Source: JAIXWP01 sp965247015
GTDB lineage: Bacteria > Bacteroidota > Bacteroidia > Flavobacteriales_D > Sanyastnellaceae
Reading direction: 5' to 3'
NCBI GenBank assembly: GCA_965247015.1
Contig: CBDFGG010000005.1
Span: forward strand, 1-64,000
DNA: 64,000 nucleotides
The first letter of the stretch is position 1. Each line of letters starts with the position of its first letter. The position numbers and the translations under genes are program-made. Under the pieces are notes generated by a model. The model made no database searches. It was not told the origin of the DNA and saw only the letters and a list, made by a program, of their open reading frames with translations. Shown in pieces: positions 26,717 to 34,159 of this stretch.

Positions 26717-28030
26717 ATGACTCCATTAATTAAAAGGTTGATTCAATTATTTTTATTTGTTTCTGTTGCTTCTAATGCGCAGGCTCAGAAGCAGTCCATA
26801 AAAATTGTGACGAGTGATATTGATCATTTTTGGGAGGCGTATGATAAGATCACGTCGAGCTCTGACAGTCTTGAAAGAATAAAATTGATTAATGAATTAT
26901 ACATCAATCGCGGTTCGGAGGGGCTCAAAGGACTCATGGCTGCTCGCGATTACAAAGATTATGAATATGTTGAGGCAATTCTTACATATCCAAAATACTG
27001 GAACTCTATTCGAGGTAATCAACGGAATATGCTTAAGGATGCAGGTGTGGCAGAAAAGTATTTTGAAGAATTAAAAAGAATTTATCCTGACTTAAAAGAT
27101 GCGACGGTCTATATATCCATAGGTGTTTTCAGAAGCGGTGGTACTTACATGAATGGGAACGTGCTCATTGGAGGGGAATATTTCCTTGCCAATGAAAATG
27201 CAGTTATCGATGAACTACCTGAAAGGATTCAAACAGCTATCAAACTTTCAGTTCCTTACAATTTTCCTCTTACTGCATTACATGAATTAATTCACACGCA
27301 ACAAAAGCCTTGGGAGAATAATACTATCGTACACATTTGTATAGCAGAAGGTGTGGCAGAATTTATTTCAACTTTAATTGCCCAGGCACCTCTCTCAACT
27401 GCAGTAAAATTCGGAAAGGAAAATAAAGAAAGAGTGATTCATCAATTTATGAAAGAGGTGGTTCGTGATAGCGATGTATGGAATTGGGTTTGGAATGCAA
27501 ATGAAAATGAGTTAGGCGTTCGAGACTTGGGATATTACATCGGATATGAAGTGTGTGAAATTTATTATAATCAAGCATTGAATAAAGAACAAGCAATTAA
27601 AGAATTGATAGAGTTGGATTATAATGATGAACGCGCGTTTGCGAAAATACTGGATGATTCGAAATTTCTACCACTTACTTGGGCACAGATTGGTGAGGAA
27701 TACGAAGCTCAAAGACCGCGAGTGATTGATTTTGGTGCAATTGTAAATGGTGCGCAAAATGTACCTGTAGACACAAAACTCTTAACGGTAGTATTCTCTG
27801 ATGAAATGAGCGATTGCTGTCGAAACCTCGATATTGATGAAAATTTTGATGGTGAAATCTTGCGGATTAGTAAGTTCCTTGGAAGGTCTGACGATAAGCG
27901 GAAATTTAATTTCGAGCTCGAACCTTTGAAACCAAATACAAGATATCATCTTATTATATCAGGTTTTGCTAAAGAGGACGGCTTGAATCAAAGCTTGCCA
28001 TATCGATTAGAATTTAAGACGGGGGGGTGA
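26717..28030 (+). CDS. Secreted DUF2268-like zinc metallopeptidase with C-terminal Ig-like domain
   Basis: A 437-residue exported protein. The ATG at 26717 starts the signal peptide MTPLIKRLIQLFLFVSVASNAQAQ; an earlier in-frame start at 26675 would spoil it. The catalytic motif is TALHELIHTQQ (HExxH-type), and a second segment IAEGVAEFIS supplies a likely third-ligand Glu about 25 residues later. This spacing and the surrounding helices resemble the DUF2268 predicted Zn-protease family. The last 100 residues (FGAIVNGAQNVPVDTKLLTVVFSDEM, first part) resemble a bacterial Ig-like domain with NTRYHLIISG. There is no T9SS tail, so a periplasmic location is likely. It lies alone between repeat tracts. 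Confidence 0.75.
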   Translation: MTPLIKRLIQLFLFVSVASNAQAQKQSIKIVTSDIDHFWEAYDKITSSSDSLERIKLINELYINRGSEGLKGLMAARDYKDYEYVEAILTYPKYWNSIRGNQRNMLKDAGVAEKYFEELKRIYPDLKDATVYISIGVFRSGGTYMNGNVLIGGEYFLANENAVIDELPERIQTAIKLSVPYNFPLTALHELIHTQQKPWENNTIVHICIAEGVAEFISTLIAQAPLSTAVKFGKENKERVIHQFMKEVVRDSDVWNWVWNANENELGVRDLGYYIGYEVCEIYYNQALNKEQAIKELIELDYNDERAFAKILDDSKFLPLTWAQIGEEYEAQRPRVIDFGAIVNGAQNVPVDTKLLTVVFSDEMSDCCRNLDIDENFDGEILRISKFLGRSDDKRKFNFELEPLKPNTRYHLIISGFAKEDGLNQSLPYRLEFKTGG

Positions 28031-28135
28031 GATTCGAGATTCTCGATTCTCGAATTTCGAATTTTGAACTTTGAATTTTTGAATTTTCGAATTCTGAATC
28101 TTTGAATCTCGAGTTCCTGATTTTTGTTTTATTCT
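28031..28135 (+). repeat. Degenerate TTCTCGA/TTTGAAT repeat tract
   Basis: About 100 bases of variations on GATTCTCGAATTTCGAATTTTGAA, starting within one base of the preceding stop codon and running to the next gene. It contains many overlapping TTCGAA-like half palindromes. Confidence 0.8.
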
Positions 28136-28141
28136 TGATTC

Positions 28142-29038
28142 ATGAAATATTCAACTTTAATCATTTTGGCTGTTTTGATGTTCTCGGGTTGCGCAGAGCG
28201 GGAAGTGACGCCGCATCCGCTGCGGGAGAAGATTCAAGCAATTATAAAAGATAAAAAAGCGAAGGTCGGGGTTTCGATTATTGGCCCTAAGAAGGGCGAT
28301 ACGCTTGCATTTTTTGGTGAAGATAAATTCCCATTGCAAAGTGTATTCAAGTTTCATATTGCAACCGTAATGCTTTCTGAAATTGATAAAGGGAATTTTT
28401 CTTTGGATCAAGAAATATTGATTTCAAAAGATGAATTACTACCTGGGATGTATAGTACCCTTCGCGAAGACTTTCCTGAGGGTGGCAAATTCACCATTTC
28501 TAGGCTCATAGAGTACATCGTGTCGGAAAGTGATAATGTGGGTTGCGATGTGCTTCTAAAGTTACTTGGTGGGCCCGAAAAGGTCGCCTCGTACTTTCAT
28601 GAGCAAGGATTTAAAAACATCCAACTTCGATGGAATGAAGAAAATATGCAAATGGAATGGTCTAGAATGCTTGATAATTGGACCACTCCAAATTGTGCGA
28701 CACAACTGCTCGAAGCTACTTTCCTCAACAAAAACAAGATGCTCTCGCCGTCAAGTCATGCCTTCCTGTGGAAGGTGATGAAGGAAACAAGCACTGGAAA
28801 GGGTAGAATGAGAGGTCAATTATCTGAAAATACCATAGTGGCGCACAAAACGGGCTCTTCAGGAACAAGTGATGCAGGTGTGACGGATGCTACAAATGAT
28901 ATGGGGATTGTTTTTCTTCCTGATGGACGATATTTCATCCTCACGGTTTTTGTCACTAACTCCAGAGAGAATGACGAAACGAATGAAAAGATAATTGCTG
29001 ATATTGCGAAGGCAACTTGGGATTATTATAACCACTGA
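28142..29038 (+). CDS. Class A beta-lactamase (subclass A2-like)
   Basis: Hydrolyses beta-lactams in the periplasm through an acyl-serine intermediate. The 298-residue protein has a lipoprotein-type signal (VLMFSGC, Cys 17). All class A motifs are present: SVFK at residues 67-70, SDN at 130-132, an omega-loop region NEENMQMEW near 165-173 followed by NWTTPNC, and KTG at 236-238. The long form with NWTTP fits the subclass A2 enzymes of Bacteroidota (CepA/CfxA/PER relatives, from memory); substrate range cannot be read from sequence. It lies 5 bases before the PaiB-like gene, probably one transcript. No transposase flanks it, so it is more likely a resident gene than a recent cassette. Confidence 0.92.
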   Translation: MKYSTLIILAVLMFSGCAEREVTPHPLREKIQAIIKDKKAKVGVSIIGPKKGDTLAFFGEDKFPLQSVFKFHIATVMLSEIDKGNFSLDQEILISKDELLPGMYSTLREDFPEGGKFTISRLIEYIVSESDNVGCDVLLKLLGGPEKVASYFHEQGFKNIQLRWNEENMQMEWSRMLDNWTTPNCATQLLEATFLNKNKMLSPSSHAFLWKVMKETSTGKGRMRGQLSENTIVAHKTGSSGTSDAGVTDATNDMGIVFLPDGRYFILTVFVTNSRENDETNEKIIADIAKATWDYYNH

Positions 29039-29043
29039 TTTCT

Positions 29044-29670
29044 ATGTACCACTTCTCTTATTTCAAAGCAAAAGACCAACAAGAAATTTTGGAGTTCATG
29101 AATGAACATCCATTTGTTTTTTTAACAAGTAGTACAACAGCAGGGAAACCGGTGGCGACGCAGATTCCGGTCATTATTGAAGAAAGGAACGGTGAGCTTT
29201 TTCTTCAAGGTCACATCATGCGAAAAACGGATCATCATAAATGTTTTGAGGAGAACGAAAATGCATTGGCGGTATTCACCGGTCCTAGTTGCTACGTGAG
29301 TGCTTCATGGTACAGCGATCAAAGCATGGGATCTACTTGGAATTACATGAGTGTTCATGCGGAAGGTAAAATTCGATTCATGTCTGCTGATGAACTGCTT
29401 ACTTTCATGCGAAAATTCACACTGAAATTTGAAGGTGGAAATACAGCATCCAAAACGAACGTGGACAATCTCGCTCCAGCATATCTCGACAAAATGATGC
29501 CGGCGATCGTTGGTATCGAAATTAAAATTGAACGCTTAGAAAATGTTTTCAAACTCAGTCAAAACAGAGATGAAATTAGTTTCAAGAATATCCTCCAAAA
29601 ACTAGAAGCCATCGGCGGCGAAAGCGCGATGGTAGCGGGGGAGATGAGGAGGAGGGTGGTTGTCGGCTAA
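29044..29670 (+). CDS. PaiB-like FMN-binding protein
   Basis: A 208-residue protein of the PaiB/FMN-binding negative regulator family, split-barrel fold. Recognisable segments are GHIMRKTDHHKCF, VFTGPSCYVSASWY and STWNYMSVHAEGKI. In Bacillus the family is linked to control of sporulation and degradative enzymes; here the role is unknown, a flavin-dependent oxidoreductase being also possible. The gene follows the beta-lactamase by 5 bases. Its last residues (MRRRVVVG) are read from a purine-rich run and its stop TAA falls inside the following GGCTAACGG repeat, so the C-terminus may have been altered by the repeat. Confidence 0.85.
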   Translation: MYHFSYFKAKDQQEILEFMNEHPFVFLTSSTTAGKPVATQIPVIIEERNGELFLQGHIMRKTDHHKCFEENENALAVFTGPSCYVSASWYSDQSMGSTWNYMSVHAEGKIRFMSADELLTFMRKFTLKFEGGNTASKTNVDNLAPAYLDKMMPAIVGIEIKIERLENVFKLSQNRDEISFKNILQKLEAIGGESAMVAGEMRRRVVVG

Positions 29671-29745
29671 CGGCTAACGGCTTGCGGCTATCAGCTAGCG
29701 GCTTATGGCTATTGGCTTATGGCTTTTGGTTGTCGGCTTGGTTTG
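29664..29745 (+). repeat. Second GGCTTRTGGCTT-type repeat tract
   Basis: About 80 bases of CGGCTAACGGCTTGCGGCT-like units, same style as 23192-23357, running from the end of the paiB-like gene toward the next gene. The 45 bases that follow contain an A/T-rich promoter-like region. Confidence 0.8.
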
Positions 29746-29790
29746 CATGAACTAAATGTGACACGGGATGTTTTATTTTTTTACACTACT

Positions 29791-30834
29791 ATGAAATACT
29801 ATCTACTACTCATCTTTTCATTTTTCGCTTCTTCATTGTTTGGTCAGGGAGAGGATTATCAGGCGGTTGTAAAAAGGTATAGCGAGACGCAAGGGTTTAG
29901 TGGGGTGGTGCTGGTGGCGAGCGAGGGCAAGCCTGTCTTTATTGGAAGCATCGGCGTGGCGGACAGAGTTGCAATGACACCTATTACCAATCAATCTAAA
30001 TTTCGGATTGCTTCGGTTACCAAAACTTTTACTGCGGTAATCATATTAAAATTACTGGAAGAAGGAAAGCTTGATTTGAAAGCTACCATCGGAAAGTACT
30101 ATTCGACATATAAAGGCGAAGGCAGAGATAAAGTGACGATCGAACAATTACTCACCTATAGTTCTGGAATTCCTAATGACGCTGATTCTAACGGACTGCA
30201 ATCCTATCAAATGAAGCTTTCTATTGACGATTACATTTCAAAATATTGTAGTGGGAATTTGGCCTTTACTCCAGGGACATCGAGCAACTACAGCAATACG
30301 GATTATATTATTCTCACAAAAATTATTGAAAATATTACAGCACGACCCTATCAAAAAGTACTACACGATTACATTTTGACACCGCTCAGCATGTCCAATT
30401 CGGACATGATTTATGATGGTGTTAAAATAGAAGGGCTCGTTCAGAATTATCTTGTAGACAGCACTGGCGCTGCTACTCCCGAGGAGTTATATTTTGCTGA
30501 GAATTATTTTGGTGCAGGAGCAATGTATAGTACTGCGGAGGATTTATTGAAATTTGATCGTGCTATTTTCGACGGCACACTTTTGAAAGCATCGACTTTA
30601 AAAATGATGATCGCACCAAATGATGAATTAGGCGGTGTTGCTTTTGGTGTATGGTACGCTGGCGGATATGGTATTTTCGATCGCCCCTTTATTTATCGCA
30701 CGGGTGGTATTCAAGGAGCATGTTCCAATTGGATTCACACTATCGATGATAATAAGACGATTATTGTCTTGAGTAATACCAATGGCACTAATCTATATGA
30801 ACTATCAGGGAGTTTGTATGAGGTGGTTAAATAG
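29791..30834 (+). CDS. Serine hydrolase, beta-lactamase class C / D-alanyl carboxypeptidase-like
   Basis: A 347-residue exported hydrolase. I chose the ATG at 29791, which begins a clean signal peptide (MKYYLLLIFSFFASSLFGQ). The catalytic SxxK is SVTK in RIASVTKTFTA, and the second motif is YSN in SSNYSNTDYIIL. A late FIYRTGGIQG segment corresponds to the third motif region (usually HxG/KTG), here RTG. The family includes peptidases, esterases and class C beta-lactamases; true lactamase activity is not implied. It sits last in the accessory string and overlaps the convergent hypothetical gene by 8 bases. Confidence 0.87.
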   Translation: MKYYLLLIFSFFASSLFGQGEDYQAVVKRYSETQGFSGVVLVASEGKPVFIGSIGVADRVAMTPITNQSKFRIASVTKTFTAVIILKLLEEGKLDLKATIGKYYSTYKGEGRDKVTIEQLLTYSSGIPNDADSNGLQSYQMKLSIDDYISKYCSGNLAFTPGTSSNYSNTDYIILTKIIENITARPYQKVLHDYILTPLSMSNSDMIYDGVKIEGLVQNYLVDSTGAATPEELYFAENYFGAGAMYSTAEDLLKFDRAIFDGTLLKASTLKMMIAPNDELGGVAFGVWYAGGYGIFDRPFIYRTGGIQGACSNWIHTIDDNKTIIVLSNTNGTNLYELSGSLYEVVK

Positions 30835-31363
30835 CTTGTCCTAGCGACGGTTCGTCGATTAGTTTCAGCAACACATATTTATCCCAGAAGTCAGCGCTTT
30901 GGGCGCGCTCTTCGGGTGTTTGATTGCGGTGGGGAAAGGATTCCGATTTATTGCCGGGATATGCGGTGATGAGAAAATAGCGATCTTTCTTTTTTTCAAC
31001 CACGATGCATAGGTACTGGGTCTTTTTAAATTCTTTTACGAGTCCAACCTGAATCAAAAAACCATCGCGCGTTTCTTTTTGAATGGCTTCTTCGGGGAGT
31101 TCACTCTTCAAGGCGATCCCTATATTACCGACGTAATCATGCTCCGAGCAATGAAAGATTCTGACTTCTCTGTTCTTTGGTTGCTTGTAGGTATGAATAG
31201 GGGTGTGGCTATTCGCGTAGTGAATGATGCTATGGATGTGAGGAAAAACGTCATGATTAAAACTACTGCCAGCAGCATTTTTATCAAAATGTCGAAATAC
31301 ATGTCGTAGTCTTCTTTCTCGGATCGTGATCATTTTATTTGCCACTGTTTGATTTACTACCAT
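30827..31363 (-). CDS. Hypothetical protein, possibly BECR-fold nuclease-like
   Basis: A 178-residue protein without signal peptide. The early text RLRHVFRHFDK plus many His, and the later strands YLCIVVEKKKDRYFLITAYPG, resemble the Barnase/EndoU/ColicinE5-RelE (BECR) superfamily, where an RHxxxH helix and a final TAYP strand recur. This is a weak resemblance and the function is open. The ATG at 31363 overlaps the upstream gene by 7 bases; a second ATG at 31333 (MITIRERRL) is equally plausible. It is the last gene of the minus-strand protease cassette and converges on the serine hydrolase gene. Confidence 0.55.
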   Translation of the reverse strand: MVVNQTVANKMITIRERRLRHVFRHFDKNAAGSSFNHDVFPHIHSIIHYANSHTPIHTYKQPKNREVRIFHCSEHDYVGNIGIALKSELPEEAIQKETRDGFLIQVGLVKEFKKTQYLCIVVEKKKDRYFLITAYPGNKSESFPHRNQTPEERAQSADFWDKYVLLKLIDEPSLGQAI

Positions 31364-32166
31364 GCAAAGCCAATGCTGTATGTCAATAATACAGCAAAAG
31401 CAACTGCACTCTCATAGTCATCCCCATTTCGGACTATTTTAGTGACGCTTGAACCAAATTCGTTTTGAAGATCTAATCTACTGTAAGATGGGAATTGTAG
31501 TCTTCGAACCCCCAAGCCGAATGACACTCCATATATTGGAGGTTTGCGACCAGAACCTGTGTATTGGGACCTATATGCTAGAAATAAAGCGGAGTGAATC
31601 AGTTTTTCAGTGGAGGGTTCTGGATATACATTATTAAAGTTTCGCGAATCGTAGAGTTCGTTTGGAAATGTGTATTGTTGTGTTGACCATCTATAGATGA
31701 GTTCAAATCCTGTTCCGTCTAAATGTTCGTTGTATTCAAGGTTGAAAAAACGAAGACTTGCTTGAAAAAATGGTCCTAGACCAGCATGGCTAGACACTTC
31801 AAAATATTCATCGTAATCAAGTGCATTGCGGTTTTGAGCACCTCTAAACTCTGCATGAGCGCGGTCATTTATGAATCTTTTCATGACCAAATCCTCATAA
31901 AAATGATATCCCAAAGTTGTTGTGCATGAAATACCCTTAGGATGCAATTCGCGTTCATATGTTGCGCTAATTAAAGATTTGGCCAGCAAAAAAGGTTCAA
32001 AATAGAATGCATTTCTTTTTACATTGGAGTTTTTTGATTTGTATTTTCCGCGTTCATCTAGCTCCATATTCTGCGGAGAATATTTCTTATCATCTCCTGT
32101 CTTTTGTGCTTTGACAGAAATTGTAAGTAGTAAGAAAATGAGTAGAGTCAAAGAAGATCGTAACAT
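31357..32166 (-). CDS. Putative outer membrane protein of protease cassette 1
   Basis: A 269-residue exported protein: signal peptide ends SVKAQ near residue 20, then a polar linker rich in Lys/Asn, then amphipathic strands typical of a beta-barrel (SLISATYERELHP, GLGPFFQASLRFF, LLTYSIGFAW with terminal aromatic). It resembles the protein at 35806-36630 in length, in the ITYERN/SATYEREL strand and in the closing strands, so the two are paralogues. It follows the protease gene with one base between them, indicating coupling and possibly joint function. No family name can be given. Confidence 0.7.
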   Translation of the reverse strand: MLRSSLTLLIFLLLTISVKAQKTGDDKKYSPQNMELDERGKYKSKNSNVKRNAFYFEPFLLAKSLISATYERELHPKGISCTTTLGYHFYEDLVMKRFINDRAHAEFRGAQNRNALDYDEYFEVSSHAGLGPFFQASLRFFNLEYNEHLDGTGFELIYRWSTQQYTFPNELYDSRNFNNVYPEPSTEKLIHSALFLAYRSQYTGSGRKPPIYGVSFGLGVRRLQFPSYSRLDLQNEFGSSVTKIVRNGDDYESAVAFAVLLTYSIGFAW

Positions 32167-32167
32167 A

Positions 32168-33796
32168 CTATTTCAGCTTTAGAAGCACTACATAACTTGA
32201 AAGTACTTTGATCTGTTCTTCTAAAGCCTTTGTTTCAAGATCACTTGGTCTTTCGAAGGGAATCACAGTGTCCATAGTTTCGGCCAATGATATAAGGTTA
32301 TTAATTTTTATACCATAGCTTACGTTGTCGGCGTTTTCCACTTTTGCATTAATGATTCCTATGAGTTCGCCATTCTTATTGAAGACAGGTCCACCGCTAT
32401 TACCTGGTTGCACCGGTATACTAGTTTGAAAGGTATTCACAGCTCCTTCATAACCTGTTTTTGCGCTAATTTTTCCATCAGTAAATTTTATTTCTGTACC
32501 CATTCCGTTAAGTGCCAATGGGTATCCAATAGTATAGGCTGTTGCTCCTACTTCTATAGCGTTAGTGCTTTTTACGTGATAGGGAATTTCTTGAAAAGGA
32601 GTGAAAGATGGATCGTCTATTTTTATGATAGCAAGGTCATTCAACTTATCAATTGCTACTACTTGCGCCTTCATGGGAGTTACAAGTCCATCTTTAGACA
32701 AGGCAACTTCAATCGATGAGCTGTTCTCAACGACATGGTAGTTGGTGGCTATGTGGCCTTCTTTGCTAATAAAAACTCCTGTACCAGTGCTTTTTACAAC
32801 ATTGGAATTGGAATCAGAGTAATTAAAGTTTTTTCCAAGAAATTCTTTTAAAATTATGTCAGAAGCGCTAACCTCATAGTTTTTGCCTTGAACTATAATA
32901 CCCAAATTTCTTCCAAGGAATTTAGGATTATTAATTGATTGTTGAACTTCTCCATTGATAGAAAAGATGATTCTGTTTCCATTTGTGATTAATTTCAGTT
33001 TATTGAAATCAAGTGGCCTTATTTCGGAACAACTCTCTTTATTTACTCGGATATCTTTAATGCCTTCAACAACTTGTCCAATAGAGTATGTGCTTCCGGA
33101 AATAGTGAAGTACCAATAGTTTTCCCAATCCTTAAAACCAAATATAAATCCCGCAGTTGAGTAGTTGCCTGAATATTTACCAAGTTTAATATTAGCTTCA
33201 AAAGTAAAATTCGATAAAGGTGACTCAACATAGATATATCTTGAAGTACCCTTTGCAGTGAGCGCTTTTAATCGCAACTCACCATTTTCAATAGTAGAAA
33301 TAGATTCCGTGCTTGAATAAAGATCCCAATCATTAGAATTATTATCAAAGGTTTCATGAAATACGTTTATAGCGTTTCCATCAAAGTCATACTCGGTGTA
33401 TGAACTGCTTTCAGGCAGTCCATTTTTATATTTTGACTCCTTAAATAGTTTTCCCGATTCATAATACTCTTTATAAACTCCGTCTCTCTTTCCTTCAGCA
33501 GAGAAGTTAATTTCTTGTTTTAAACTACCACTCTTATAATACCAAAGACACTTGCCAAAATAGATATTCTCACTTTCATCAACAATAGAAGCAGTGGTGA
33601 TAATTCCTTCGAAGTACGTCGTATTGGAGGTTAGAAAGCGGCTTTTATAGGTGCTTGGAGGAGCAACTAATTCTCGAACATAATAAGCAGAGGCCTCATC
33701 TGTGGCTTTCCCATTTTTATCGAAGTAGGTGGTTTGTGCGTTGCTTTTCGTGAAAAATACAAAAAGTGAGATCAAACAAATTAGCTTATTCAGCAT
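32168..33796 (-). CDS. Trypsin-like serine protease with lectin-like domain, copy 1
   Basis: A 542-residue exported protease. Signal peptide to about residue 20; residues about 60-145 hold MORN/YwqK-type repeats (GKCLWYYKSGSLKQE, DGVYKEYYESGKLF). About 150-310 form a concanavalin-like beta domain (ETFDNNSNDWDLYSS, GFIFGFKDWENYWYF). About 330-520 form an S1C/HtrA-like protease. The triad is visible: His 354 in ATNYHVV, Asp 387 in LNDLAIIKID, Ser 467 in PGNSGGPV. The terminal 25 residues are helical (LEEQIKVLSSYVVLLKLK). No PDZ domain follows. It is a paralogue of 36630-37925, which lacks the MORN-like part. Confidence 0.88.
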   Translation of the reverse strand: MLNKLICLISLFVFFTKSNAQTTYFDKNGKATDEASAYYVRELVAPPSTYKSRFLTSNTTYFEGIITTASIVDESENIYFGKCLWYYKSGSLKQEINFSAEGKRDGVYKEYYESGKLFKESKYKNGLPESSSYTEYDFDGNAINVFHETFDNNSNDWDLYSSTESISTIENGELRLKALTAKGTSRYIYVESPLSNFTFEANIKLGKYSGNYSTAGFIFGFKDWENYWYFTISGSTYSIGQVVEGIKDIRVNKESCSEIRPLDFNKLKLITNGNRIIFSINGEVQQSINNPKFLGRNLGIIVQGKNYEVSASDIILKEFLGKNFNYSDSNSNVVKSTGTGVFISKEGHIATNYHVVENSSSIEVALSKDGLVTPMKAQVVAIDKLNDLAIIKIDDPSFTPFQEIPYHVKSTNAIEVGATAYTIGYPLALNGMGTEIKFTDGKISAKTGYEGAVNTFQTSIPVQPGNSGGPVFNKNGELIGIINAKVENADNVSYGIKINNLISLAETMDTVIPFERPSDLETKALEEQIKVLSSYVVLLKLK

Positions 33797-33908
33797 AAAA
33801 AAAATGCGGTTTAGTTTGACCGTAAATTTAATTACCCAGCCTTGAATTTAAAAATTTTTTCCTTTGAAATCTTACTTTATGTTTTTTCGATTTTTGAGAA
33901 TGAGTGTG

Positions 33909-34109
33909 TTACCTCGACCATCGCGTCAACGCTTCAATAAACGTCGCACGAATAATTGGCTTTGAAATATAATCATCCATTCCCGCTTCTAAACACTTCT
34001 CACGCTCGCCTTCAATGGTGCCTGCCGTCAATGCGATGATCGGAATTCTGCGGCCTATCTCGAGTCCGCGAATGGCTTTCGTGGCATCATACGCATAGAG
34101 TTGACTCAA
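33909..34109 (-). pseudogene. Remnant of the histidine kinase receiver domain
   Basis: Bases 33928-34092 match 37992-38156 inside the hybrid kinase gene with only three differences over 165 bases. Translated, this is the second half of the receiver (YDATKAIRG through YISKPIIRATFIEAL) and it lacks the phospho-acceptor Asp. The sequence upstream of 34092 is unrelated. It sits in the same place relative to protease copy 1 as the kinase 3' end does to copy 2. It is not a working receiver. The rest of the 33797-34159 intergenic stretch shows no other feature. Confidence 0.88.
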
Positions 34110-34159
34110 ATCACTTCAATATCTTGAAAAGGAGGAGTAATAGCGTATTTAAGTAGCTG

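Noticed and set aside
28142..29038. Recently acquired resistance transposon
   Set aside because: No transposase, terminal repeats or target duplication are visible; only local intergenic repeats flank the gene.
33909..34109. Stand-alone response regulator
   Set aside because: Only half of a receiver domain is present, without the phospho-acceptor Asp, and it is nearly identical to the kinase 3' end.
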